Source of the DNA: Buchnera aphidicola (Pterocallis alni)
Lineage (GTDB): Bacteria; Pseudomonadota; Gammaproteobacteria; Enterobacterales; Enterobacteriaceae
Reading direction: 5' to 3'
DNA length: 14,707 bases
NCBI RefSeq assembly: GCF_964059075.1
Contig: NZ_OZ060377.1
Span: forward strand, 406,876 to 421,582
The translations under genes and the position numbers were made by a program. Every line of letters begins with the position of its first letter. Position 1 is the first letter of the stretch. Positions 1-7,163 of this stretch are shown here, piece after piece. The notes under the pieces are model-generated. The model ran no database searches. It was not told where the DNA came from and was given only the letters and a program-made list of their open reading frames with translations.

Positions 1-310
1 AAAAAAAAAATAAAAAATAATTTATTTTTTAAAGATCAATATAATACATATTGTATCATATTAATTTTTGTATCATATATAAAAATAAATTATATATGAT
101 ACGAAAAATATTCATAATTGTATGACATAATATATTAATTTATAAATATTATATTGTTATATAAATATATAAATAAATAATTACATATTTTATATTTTTA
201 TTTCCAATATTTTATATAATAATATTTTAAAAAATTAATATATGCAAACAATACAAAAAATTAAAAATTATATAAAATTAACATATTTTTCTTCTAATAA
301 ATTGTATTAT
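1..310. other. AT-rich non-coding stretch
   Basis: I see no gene here; all frames are broken by frequent stops and the DNA is almost pure A+T. The only clear structure is the hairpin at 65-107 and its extra copy of the motif TTGTATCATAT at 51-61. It lies downstream of the minus-strand gene ending at 311, so it is that gene's 3' region plus whatever lies beyond the window edge. Confidence 0.6.
65..107. repeat. long perfect inverted repeat (hairpin)
   Basis: Positions 65-81 pair with 91-107 over 17 base pairs (one G-T wobble at 69/103) around a 9-base loop; the core arms 70-81 and 91-102 are perfect complements containing GTATCATATATA. A direct copy of the left arm's core, TTGTATCATAT, also lies at 51-61 and could pair with the right arm instead. 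Neither side is followed by a run of T in the transcript sense, so it is not a textbook intrinsic terminator. It could still protect or end the transcript of the minus-strand gene at 311-850. Confidence 0.6.
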
Positions 311-850
311 TTAATTAAAAAAAACATCTTTTAGCATATTCATTACTCGAAAAGTATTAGCAAACATTTTACAATTCATAAATACAGATTTAGTAAACTC
401 TAAAGGGGGGGCATTATATTTCAATTTAGAAAAAGCAACTGGAGAAAAATATTCCATATCTAAAGCAAAATCTTGCATAATAGAATCATATTTTTGATTT
501 TTGATATCTTTCCCAATATGGGTAAATGGAATATATGAAAAGATATAATCTTTAAATTCTTTTTCTAAGTCGTGAGGGGAATCTTCGTTTCTTTTTAATC
601 CAGAAATATTTGTACTATGATTTGATGCAATATAATTAGTATGTATATATTTTAAATTATTAGAATATATAATCGGTGTTTCATAATTTTTGCTTTTTAA
701 AAACATGGAAACATTTTTATTGTTCATTAATTCATTTGTTTCACATTTTACTCTATGATTCATATTGATAGAATTATTTCTAGTAATAATATGTGTTCTA
801 TTGTATTTTATTACATGGTTAGAAGTAATACGATTATAATTAAATAACAT
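311..850 (-). CDS. unrecognised 179-residue protein
   Basis: I do not recognise this protein. It is an intact 179-codon frame in DNA where random frames are quickly stopped, and a strong Shine-Dalgarno sequence (AGGAAG) sits 8 bases before the ATG, so I believe it is a real gene. The first 80 residues are rich in Asn, His, Ile and Lys and low in acidic residues. A mixed-charge segment (about 90-120) follows, then a more hydrophobic C-terminus with Met/Phe-rich helical character (about 150-179). I see no signal peptide, transmembrane segment, Cys-based metal site or nucleotide-binding motif. Residues Pro-Pro near 148 are encoded by a run of seven C (7 G at 405-411 on the plus strand). It is 273 bases downstream of ynfM on the same strand. 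It may be a fast-evolving lineage-specific gene, or a known family too diverged to identify by eye. Confidence 0.7.
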   Translation of the reverse strand: MLFNYNRITSNHVIKYNRTHIITRNNSINMNHRVKCETNELMNNKNVSMFLKSKNYETPIIYSNNLKYIHTNYIASNHSTNISGLKRNEDSPHDLEKEFKDYIFSYIPFTHIGKDIKNQKYDSIMQDFALDMEYFSPVAFSKLKYNAPPLEFTKSVFMNCKMFANTFRVMNMLKDVFFN

Positions 851-959
851 ATGTTTTACTTCCTAAAAAAAAATATCATTAAAAATAATTTATTAAGAAT
901 GTACTAAACTTCTTAAAGTATTAAAATATATTGGAATTAATAATATATAATAATAGTTA

Positions 960-975
960 ATACTCAATCGAGTAT
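960..975. repeat. short inverted repeat upstream of the 311-850 gene
   Basis: ATACTC (960-965) and GAGTAT (970-975) are perfect 6-bp arms around AATC, in the 273-bp gap between ynfM and the unidentified gene. It is relatively G+C-rich for an intergenic spot here. It would lie just downstream of the candidate promoter at 987-1014, so it could be a leader hairpin or an operator. Chance is possible. Confidence 0.3.
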
Positions 976-986
976 CACTAAATTAT

Positions 987-1014
987 ATTATATCATAATA
1001 CAATTATATTACAA
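987..1014 (-). promoter_or_regulatory. candidate sigma-70 promoter for the 311-850 gene
   Basis: On the minus strand TTGTAA (1014-1009; 4 of 6 matches to TTGACA) is followed after 16 bases by a perfect TATAAT (992-987). Transcription would start near 980 and leave a leader of about 130 bases before the start codon at 850. In DNA this AT-rich, such matches arise easily by chance, so this is a weak prediction. Confidence 0.3.
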
Positions 1015-1123
1015 TAAAATAAATTGAAATAAAATTTTGCATACTAAAAAATATATATCACTCAAAATATAATTTAATATGCATATTTTTATTCATATAA
1101 TATTTATATTCAATATATATCAA

Positions 1124-2377
1124 TTAATGCTTTTGTGTAGCAATATTTAAATTATATATAGTTTTTACTCCAATTAATAATAACGAAATAATAAACAAAG
1201 AAATACCCAACCAATTCCCTATTGACCAAAATATACCACCACATGTACCTAAAATACTTGAACCTAAATAATAGCAACATAGATATAAAGAAGAAGCTTG
1301 TCCTTTAGCTATTTTAGAACGATAACCTATCCAACTACTAGCAATAGAATGAGCAGCAAAAAATCCACTAGCATATAACATTAAACCAAGAACAATTAAA
1401 ATTAAAAAATCCCACTGTGTTATTAAAATACCTACAATCATTGAAAATAAAGAAAAAATTAAAACATTTTTCCTACCATATTGTTGAATAAAATCACTCG
1501 CTTTAGGAGAACTATAAGTACCAGTTAAATACACTACAGAAAATAAACCAATGATCACTTGATTTAATGAAAAAGGAGGAATCATCAATCTATATCCCAC
1601 ATAATTAAATAAAGTTACAAAACTACCCATTAAAATGAAACCTACAATAAACAAAGAAGACAATACTGAATCACGACACTGTAACATAAAACTAGATAAA
1701 ATCTTTTTAGGATTCAAAGAAAGACTATGGAAATTTTTTGAAGGAGGCAAAATGTAAACAAATAATAATGAACCAAATAAAGAGAGTAATCCGATCATCA
1801 AGATAGATATTTTCCAAGAAAAATAAGTTATTAACATACTACTAAATAATCTACCAGAAAACCCTGCAATAGTATTTCCACTAATATATAAACCTATAGC
1901 AAAAGAAAGGATAGGGGGGTATATTTCTTCACTTAAATAAGTCATAGCTACAGCTGCTACACCGCTTAGAGAAAAGCCAGTTAACATTCTCAGTACTATA
2001 ATTTCAGTCCATGTATGCATGGTAGCACATAAAATCGTTAATAACGTAGATAACAATAAAGAACTACTCATAATAATTTTTCTACCAAATGTATCTGATA
2101 ATGAACCGGTAAATAACATACCAAAAGCCATCGATGCAGTTGCTGCAGATAAAGATAAACTACTTTGAGCGGGAGTTAAATGAAATTCACTAGAAAAAGT
2201 AGGTAAAATAGGTTGTACACAATATAATATAGAAAAAGTAGATAATCCAGAAGCAAACAACGCTATAATAACTTTATAAAATTGCATGGTACCACTATGT
2301 ATATATTTTTTATTACATTTCTTTTTTGGTATACATGGCACATTATTTTTTTTATAAACTACACTATTATGTTCCAA
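1124..2377 (-). CDS. ynfM: MFS transporter YnfM
   Basis: Twelve-segment major facilitator superfamily inner-membrane protein; its substrate is unknown (family members are annotated as possible drug or solute exporters). At 417 residues it has the same length as E. coli YnfM and closely similar blocks throughout: the YCVQPILP block near residue 52, MFS motif A (GSLSDTFGRK, about 91-100), SGVAAVAMTYLSEE near 138, and the FFAAHSIASSWIG block near 340. The start is TTG at 2377-2375, supported by AAGGAG five bases upstream and by the length match; the first ATG lies 30 codons further in and would remove a conserved N-terminal region. It precedes the unidentified gene on the same strand and lies 76 bases after dapF. 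A run of six C encodes Pro-Pro (1914-1919). It is one of few transporters such a reduced genome keeps, so it may matter for exchange with the host. Confidence 0.92.
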   Translation of the reverse strand: MEHNSVVYKKNNVPCIPKKKCNKKYIHSGTMQFYKVIIALFASGLSTFSILYCVQPILPTFSSEFHLTPAQSSLSLSAATASMAFGMLFTGSLSDTFGRKIIMSSSLLLSTLLTILCATMHTWTEIIVLRMLTGFSLSGVAAVAMTYLSEEIYPPILSFAIGLYISGNTIAGFSGRLFSSMLITYFSWKISILMIGLLSLFGSLLFVYILPPSKNFHSLSLNPKKILSSFMLQCRDSVLSSLFIVGFILMGSFVTLFNYVGYRLMIPPFSLNQVIIGLFSVVYLTGTYSSPKASDFIQQYGRKNVLIFSLFSMIVGILITQWDFLILIVLGLMLYASGFFAAHSIASSWIGYRSKIAKGQASSLYLCCYYLGSSILGTCGGIFWSIGNWLGISLFIISLLLIGVKTIYNLNIATQKH

Positions 2378-2453
2378 AAAAACTCCTTATTAATAAAATA
2401 TATTAAAATAATACGTAATATAAATATATTATATTTTAATAGATTTAAACAAA

Positions 2454-3317
2454 TCAAATATATTTATCAATATATATATATCCATCATATATATGTTCAG
2501 CTGGTCCATTCATATAAACAAAATGATTATATCCTGACCACATAACTTCTAAACTTCCACCAAGCAATACAACACTAACGGTAGATGTTAATAATTTTTG
2601 TGTGATTCCAAATACTACAGAAGCACAAGCACCACTTCCACAAGCTCTCGTTTCTCCTACACCTCTTTCATATACCCTTAATAAAATACTTTTATTTGAA
2701 ATTATTTCTATAAAATTAACATTAATTCCATTAGGGAATAATGTATGTTGTGCATTCAAAAAAGAACCAATTTTATTTACAGAACAAGTTTTAATATCTT
2801 TTACTATAATAACACAATGTAAATTTCCAATAGATACTAAACCAAATTTTATTATCTTATTATCTATTTCAATATTATAAACATCTTCTTGTTTGGAACA
2901 AAATAATGGAAATTGTTTAAAATACAAATTAGGTTTACCCATATTAACTACAATATTATTTTTATTAAACAGGTGAATAAACATTTCAGTATTATATGTT
3001 TTAATAAAAATTTTTTTTTTATATGTTAATTTTTTTAAATATACAAAATATGCAAAACATCTCGCACCATTACCGCATTGATACACTTCAGAACCATCGC
3101 AATTAAAAATACGGTAATAAAAATCAAACTTTTTATTACTAGACCGTTCTACAAGTAATAATTGATCAAACCCTATACCAGTGTAACGATTGGAAAAAAT
3201 TTTAATAATCTTTTTAATACATGAAACTTCTTGATTAATTTTTTCAATCACTACAAAATCATTTCCCAAACCATGCATTTTAGAAAAAAATATTTTTTTT
3301 TTATTAATCATATTCAT
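2454..3317 (-). CDS. dapF: diaminopimelate epimerase DapF
   Basis: Cytosolic PLP-independent epimerase converting LL- to meso-diaminopimelate, the precursor of lysine and of peptidoglycan cross-links. It has 287 residues against 274 in E. coli, the excess being partly an N-terminal extension before the conserved SKMHGLGNDF block (12-21). The two catalytic cysteines are visible: Cys81 in QCGNGARC and Cys226 in ACGSGACA. The substrate-binding ERGVGETRACG stretch (217-227) is intact. One oddity is GNLHCV at 164-169, where the family normally has GNPHxV. The start is uncertain: ATG at 3317 and at 3311 both lack a good Shine-Dalgarno sequence. It is divergent from cyaY, as in E. coli, where the two genes are also close. 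A retained dapF fits an endosymbiont that makes lysine for its host. Confidence 0.95.
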   Translation of the reverse strand: MNMINKKKIFFSKMHGLGNDFVVIEKINQEVSCIKKIIKIFSNRYTGIGFDQLLLVERSSNKKFDFYYRIFNCDGSEVYQCGNGARCFAYFVYLKKLTYKKKIFIKTYNTEMFIHLFNKNNIVVNMGKPNLYFKQFPLFCSKQEDVYNIEIDNKIIKFGLVSIGNLHCVIIVKDIKTCSVNKIGSFLNAQHTLFPNGINVNFIEIISNKSILLRVYERGVGETRACGSGACASVVFGITQKLLTSTVSVVLLGGSLEVMWSGYNHFVYMNGPAEHIYDGYIYIDKYI

Positions 3318-3397
3318 TATAATAATAATTTATAAAACAAAAGTTGTATTCAGAACATTTATTAATTCTAATAAATAAAGTATATATTAAAATATTT

Positions 3398-3769
3398 ATG
3401 GAAAAAAATATGGAACTTAATCAGTATCAATTCTGTATCATGTTTAATAAAATATTATTCAATATTGAAAAATATCTTGATCATTTTAATAATAAACATG
3501 ATTTAGATTATGAAATCATAAATCAAATGATGTTAATATCATTTTCCAAAAATAATAAAATTATTATTAGTAAACAAGAAATACATAAACAAATCTGGCT
3601 AGCTAATAAAACTAATGGATATCACTTTAATTACAAAAATAATCATTGGATTTGTAGTAAAAGTAATAAAAATTTTTGGGACATTTTAACTGAATCATTT
3701 TATAAACATGGAAACGAAACAGTAAATTTTACCAAATTATATAAACAAACATACAATCAAATCTTATAA
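3398..3769 (+). CDS. cyaY: frataxin-like protein CyaY
   Basis: Bacterial frataxin, an iron-binding protein that docks on IscS and modulates Fe-S cluster assembly. The conserved core is clear: KIIISKQEIHKQIWLA, GYHF and WICSKSN followed by FWD, all aligned with E. coli CyaY (106 residues). The reading frame opens at a TTG at 3344, but the protein most likely starts at ATG 3398 or, best by alignment with E. coli, ATG 3410 (119 residues, weak GGA upstream). The C-terminus runs about 12 residues past the usual end. The acidic ridge of helix 1 is partly lost: several Asp/Glu of E. coli are Lys, His or Asn here. The coding strand is A- and C-rich, opposite to the minus-strand genes around it. It is divergent from dapF and ends 16 bases before the convergent tRNA-Pro gene. 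Confidence 0.9.
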   Translation: MEKNMELNQYQFCIMFNKILFNIEKYLDHFNNKHDLDYEIINQMMLISFSKNNKIIISKQEIHKQIWLANKTNGYHFNYKNNHWICSKSNKNFWDILTESFYKHGNETVNFTKLYKQTYNQIL

Positions 3770-3784
3770 TATTGATGCGCCTCG

Positions 3785-3858
3785 TCGGCGAAAGAGGATT
3801 TGAACCTCTGACCTACTGGTCCCAAACCAGTTGCGCTACCAAGCTGCGCTATTCGCCG
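3785..3858 (-). tRNA. proM: tRNA-Pro(UGG)
   Basis: A 74-base cloverleaf reads on the minus strand. The acceptor arms are CGGCGAA/TTCGCCG with A73, and C1:G72 is typical of bacterial tRNA-Pro. The anticodon loop is TTTGGGA, giving anticodon UGG, and the T-loop is TTCAAAT. CCA is not encoded. It is the last of three tRNA genes that match the E. coli argX-hisR-leuT-proM order, with leuT missing. Confidence 0.95.
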
Positions 3859-3884
3859 AAAAATAATATATAAAACGTATTTTG

Positions 3885-3958
3885 GGTGACTAATGGGACT
3901 CGAACCCATGACATCTGGAATCACAATCCAGAACTCTACCAACTGAGCTATAGTCACC
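3885..3958 (-). tRNA. hisR: tRNA-His(GUG)
   Basis: Minus-strand cloverleaf, nearly identical to E. coli hisR. The acceptor GGTGACTA/TAGTCACC includes the extra G-1:C73 pair that defines tRNA-His. The anticodon loop TTGTGAT gives GUG and the T-loop is TTCGAGT. CCA is not encoded. Only 26 bases separate it from tRNA-Pro, where leuT stands in E. coli. Confidence 0.96.
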
Positions 3959-4009
3959 ATTAAATTATATTAATCACATCTTTATTACATAATGTAAAAT
4001 ATTAGCACA

Positions 4010-4083
4010 TGCGCTCGACAGGAATTGAACCTGAAACCTCTACCTTCGGAGAGTAGTACTCTATCCATCTGAGCTACGAGCGC
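4010..4083 (-). tRNA. argX: tRNA-Arg(CCG)
   Basis: Minus-strand cloverleaf matching E. coli argX. The acceptor arms are GCGCTCG/CGAGCGC with A73. The anticodon stem CTACT/GGTAG encloses the loop CTCCGAA, giving anticodon CCG. CCA is not encoded. It reads the codon CGG, which should be very rare in a genome this AT-rich; its retention suggests that a few CGG codons remain that tRNA-Arg(ICG) cannot read. It is first in the argX-hisR-proM cluster. Confidence 0.94.
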
Positions 4084-4114
4084 GCAATAAAAATATTTTA
4101 ACGGTATATAAACA

Positions 4115-4164
4115 ATTTATTTTAATATACTTCATATTAATACATAAAGTATATTAAAATAAAT
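4115..4164 (-). terminator. long hairpin after rho, before argX
   Basis: Positions 4115-4132 and 4147-4164 are perfect 18-bp complements around a 14-base loop, starting 8 bases after the rho stop codon (rho ends at 4172) and ending 31 bases before the tRNA-Arg 5' end. On the minus strand it is followed by TGTTTATATACC, which is only partly T-rich. I read it as the probable end or stabiliser of the rho transcript, or a processing signal between rho and the tRNA operon. The stem is almost entirely A-T. Confidence 0.5.
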
Positions 4165-4171
4165 ATATTTA

Positions 4172-5428
4172 TTACCTTTTCATCATATTAAAAAATTCAT
4201 TATTATTTTTAGTCATAGATAATTTATTTATTAAAAACTCCATTGCATCAATTTCATTCATAGTATGAATTATTTTTCGTAAAATCCAAATCTTTTGTAA
4301 TTCTTGAGCAGAAGTTAATAATTCTTCTCTCCTTGTTCCCGATCTGTTATAATCTATAGCTGGAAAAATACGTTTCTCAGCAATTTTACGAGATAAAATT
4401 AACTCCATATTTCCAGTTCCCTTAAATTCTTCGTAAATAACTTCATCCATTTTAGAACCAGTATCTATTAATGCTGTTGCAATAATGGTTAAACTACCTC
4501 CTTCTTCCACATTTCTTGCTGCACCAAAAAATCTTTTAGGCCGATGCAAAGCGTTAGAATCTATACCTCCTGTTAATACTTTACCAGAAGATGGAATAAC
4601 AGAATTATAAGCGCGAGCTAATCTAGTAATTGAATCTAATAAAATTATAACATCTTTTTTATGTTCTACTAATCTTTTTGCTTTTTCTATAACCATTTCA
4701 GAAACTTGAATATGCCTAACAGCTAATTCATCAAATGTAGAAGCTATCACTTCTCCTTTTACTAATCTTTGCATTTCTGTTACTTCTTCAGGGCGTTCAT
4801 CAATTAACAAAACAATTAATATACAATCAGGATAATTGTGAGCTATACTTTGAGCAATGTTTTGTAACAAAATTGTTTTACCGGCTTTAGGTGGAGCTAC
4901 AATTAAACCTCTTTGCCCTCTACCAATAGGAGCAGATAAATCTAACACTCGAGCTGTTAAATCTTCTATTGTACCATTACCAATTTCCATTTTCAATCTC
5001 GAATTAGTATGTAAAGGTGTTAAATTTTCAAATAAAATTTTATTTGTAGCTTCATTAGGTAAATCAAAGTTAATTTTTTTAATTTTTAATAAAGCAAAAT
5101 ATCTTTCTCCATCTTTTGGAGGACGAATTTTACCTGAAACTGTATCTCCTGTTCTTAAATTAAATTTTCTAATTTGACTAGGAGAAACATATATATCGTC
5201 TGGTCCGGATAAATAATAACTATCAGACGATCTCAAAAAACCAAATCCATCTTGTAGGATTTCTAACACTCCATCCCCAAATATATCTTCTCCACTTTTT
5301 GAATGTTGTTTTAGAATAGAAAATATTATATCATGTTTTCTCATTCTAGCTAAATTTTCTAATCCTATATTATTACCAAGAACAATCAACTGAGTAACTA
5401 ACATGTTTTTTAGTGTAGTAAGGTTCAT
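4172..5428 (-). CDS. rho: transcription termination factor Rho
   Basis: Hexameric RNA-dependent ATPase/translocase that ends transcription. It has 418 residues against 419 in E. coli and is by far the most conserved protein of the window. The N-terminal helical domain (1-47) leads into the OB-fold primary RNA site with DGFGFLR (60-66). Walker A is APPKAGKT (178-185) and Walker B ends in Asp265 (VIILLD). The Q-loop contains GKVLTGG (282-288), and the arginine finger is Arg366 in NRSGTR. Residues Lys181, Lys184, Asp265 and Arg366 keep their E. coli numbers. The ATG at 5428 aligns with the E. coli start. It follows trxA on the same strand, as in E. coli, with 185 bases between; that leader holds a hairpin (5486-5512) where E. 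coli has the rhoL attenuator region. No truncation is seen. Confidence 0.98.
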   Translation of the reverse strand: MNLTTLKNMLVTQLIVLGNNIGLENLARMRKHDIIFSILKQHSKSGEDIFGDGVLEILQDGFGFLRSSDSYYLSGPDDIYVSPSQIRKFNLRTGDTVSGKIRPPKDGERYFALLKIKKINFDLPNEATNKILFENLTPLHTNSRLKMEIGNGTIEDLTARVLDLSAPIGRGQRGLIVAPPKAGKTILLQNIAQSIAHNYPDCILIVLLIDERPEEVTEMQRLVKGEVIASTFDELAVRHIQVSEMVIEKAKRLVEHKKDVIILLDSITRLARAYNSVIPSSGKVLTGGIDSNALHRPKRFFGAARNVEEGGSLTIIATALIDTGSKMDEVIYEEFKGTGNMELILSRKIAEKRIFPAIDYNRSGTRREELLTSAQELQKIWILRKIIHTMNEIDAMEFLINKLSMTKNNNEFFNMMKR

Positions 5429-5485
5429 AAAATACAGTTCTTAGTAAGATAATAATATATAAGTAAAAAAAATTTTCATGTATAC

Positions 5486-5512
5486 TAAATACATAAATAT
5501 TTTATGTATTTA
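5486..5512 (-). promoter_or_regulatory. hairpin in the rho leader
   Basis: TAAATACATAAA (5486-5497) and TTTATGTATTTA (5501-5512) are perfect 12-bp complements with a 3-base loop, 57 bases upstream of the rho start. On the minus strand a run of eight T follows the stem after about 13 bases, so weak attenuation or termination of trxA read-through is possible. In E. coli the rho leader is the site of autoregulation; extending that to this sequence is inference. Confidence 0.35.
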
Positions 5513-5613
5513 TAATTACGTATAATATATATTTATATATTAACATTATAATTAAAAAATATCTAACTATTTTAAAAAAAAAATTAATAAATAATATTAT
5601 ATACTAAAAAACA

Positions 5614-5949
5614 TTAAATATTTAAGTATCCATTTAATATTTTTTTTATCTCTATTTTAGAAATCACTCCAGTGTGTCTAGATAATATTTTTTTATTATG
5701 AAATATAATTAAAGTTGGTACACTTTGAATATCATACTTTTCTACAATATTTTGGAATTTATCAATATTAATTTTACTAACAATAATACGCTCTTTATAA
5801 TCTCTAGCAATATCTTCTAAAATAGGAATAAATATTTTGCAAGGATGACACCATTCAGCCCAAAAATCTACAACAACAATTTTATTATTATTTAAAACAA
5901 TTGAATCAAAATTTTCATTGTTTAAGTTTATTAAATAATTATTTTCCAT
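5614..5949 (-). CDS. trxA: thioredoxin TrxA with a CHPC active site
   Basis: Cytosolic dithiol-disulfide oxidoreductase of 111 residues from the ATG at 5949. That start is preferred over the GTG two codons earlier because AAGGTG sits at Shine-Dalgarno distance and overlaps the GTG. The fold markers are present: VVDFWAEWC, the cis-proline in SVPT (Pro78), and the C-terminal GVISKIEIKK helix. The active site is Cys34-His35-Pro36-Cys37, whereas classical thioredoxin is CGPC. I checked the codons as TGT CAT CCT TGC. Histidine between the cysteines is expected to raise the redox potential and change the cysteine pKa, as known from DsbA-like and PDI-like motifs, but the exact effect of CHPC is inference. 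Upstream lies the decayed rep, where E. coli has rep and further genes before trxA; rho follows on the same strand. Confidence 0.95.
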   Translation of the reverse strand: MENNYLINLNNENFDSIVLNNNKIVVVDFWAEWCHPCKIFIPILEDIARDYKERIIVSKINIDKFQNIVEKYDIQSVPTLIIFHNKKILSRHTGVISKIEIKKILNGYLNI

Positions 5950-6179
5950 ATTCACCTTTTAAAAAATATAAAATCAACAAAGATTTAAAAAAATATATAG
6001 ATACATATAATACATTTAAATAATTTTAAATATAATCATATATATTATTATGTATCATACATTAATCATTCATGTAAAATACGTATATAAAATTATACTA
6101 TATATATTTATTATAACAATTAATGTATGTATTTCAATTAAAAAATAGATTATTCATATCAAGTATGATACATATATTT

Positions 6180-6760
6180 AATATATACAATACATTTTTT
6201 TACACCATTGAAAACAAATTAATAATATATCATTCTTGCAAAAAAAATTATTTTCTATATCTTTTGTAAAAAAAAAAATTATATCATTAATGCTATTATA
6301 AATATTTATACAAATAAATATATTATATTACATTATAAAAATGTAATTACCCAGTCTAATACCACCTGGATAATATCATAATACTGTTTAATATTAATAC
6401 ATTTCATAATATAACTCGATAAAATTATTAAATGTATAAATAAAATTATTGTATTTTTCTCTTATTTATTCATATAATTCATTAATATTATTATATTTTC
6501 AATAAATATAATTTAAATAATTAAAATATATTTATTATTTATCAGTAAATTAATTAATTCACAACTCAAAATTCATATCAAAAAAATAATTTAAATATTT
6601 TTCAATTTTATATCTTATAATCAATTTTATCAAATAAATTAAATATATTCAAATAATATATAAAATAATTTTTTATTTATAAAAATAATTTTTATAAATT
6701 GTATATAAAAATTCAATATTTATACACTGGTCCATTATTAAATAATTTCAAATTAAATTA
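6180..6760 (-). pseudogene. rep: decaying rep helicase remnant
   Basis: The whole gap 5950-7163 between trxA and ilvC has no intact gene, and rep occupies this interval in the E. coli order. On the minus strand I find fragments collinear with E. coli Rep (recalled sequence). At 6646-6611, IFNLFDKIDYKI resembles VFEKF...RIPYKI near residue 357-371, with an in-frame loss of three residues. At 6489-6466, NINELYE-stop resembles TLKKLGEW with Trp424 turned into a stop. At 6383-6351, YYDIIQVVLDW resembles GYEALTRFTHW. At 6291-6193 an open stretch ends in CFQWCKKM, resembling LFSWMTEM. The distance from the Ile371 codon to the Trp511 codon is 406 bases here and 420 in E. coli. Weaker echoes of NYRSS (about 6747-6742) and DEYQ (about 6986-6978) lie further upstream in the right order. 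Frames differ between fragments and stops are frequent. Hairpins such as 6812-6841 also occur in the gap. No single match is strong; collinearity and spacing carry the call. Confidence 0.65.
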
Positions 6761-6811
6761 TATTATATAATATAAATATATTAAATATTTTTCTAAATAT
6801 TATTTAATATT

Positions 6812-6841
6812 TATTTAATGAAAAAAATATTTCATTAAATA
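6812..6841. repeat. hairpin inside the rep remnant
   Basis: Positions 6812-6823 and 6830-6841 are perfect 12-bp complements with a 6-base loop, directly followed by a second small hairpin (6841-6848 with 6852-6859). They lie in decayed DNA between ilvC and trxA. They could shape the ends of ilvC transcripts, but pure A-T hairpins are common in such DNA. Confidence 0.35.
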
Positions 6842-7163
6842 TACATATAAAATATGTATGTATTAATAATATACAATTGTTACATTTAATAATAATAGTA
6901 TTTTTTACAAAAATGTATTTTTACATATATACTATATAAAGAAATAATGATGTAATATGTAAATATTAAAATATAACATATTCATCACCATATTTATAAT
7001 TTTATCATGTAAAAATAATGTATTTTGTATTAATACAACAGATGTATTCTATATTTTTATATTCAACATAATTTATATATTATTCAAAAAAATAATTCAA
7101 TAAATTTATACTGATATGATTAAAATATTATTATATACATACAATATATTTTTTAAATAATTA

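Noticed and set aside
65..107. Intrinsic terminator
   Set aside because: The stem is strong but neither strand has a T tract after it, so I list it only as an inverted repeat.
2282..2545. 87-codon plus-strand open frame rich in Ile and Tyr
   Set aside because: Spans the ends of ynfM and dapF and the spacer in antisense; composition is that of AT-rich noise and there is no ribosome binding site.
2602..2880. 92-codon plus-strand open frame
   Set aside because: Antisense shadow of dapF with no family resemblance.
3344..3397. TTG-initiated N-terminal extension of cyaY
   Set aside because: It has no counterpart in the family and no Shine-Dalgarno sequence; ATG starts at 3398 or 3410 fit better.
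3757..3960. 67-codon minus-strand open frame
   Set aside because: It runs through the tRNA-Pro and tRNA-His genes; the cloverleafs explain the openness.
4857..5177. 106-codon plus-strand open frame
   Set aside because: Antisense shadow of the highly conserved rho coding sequence.
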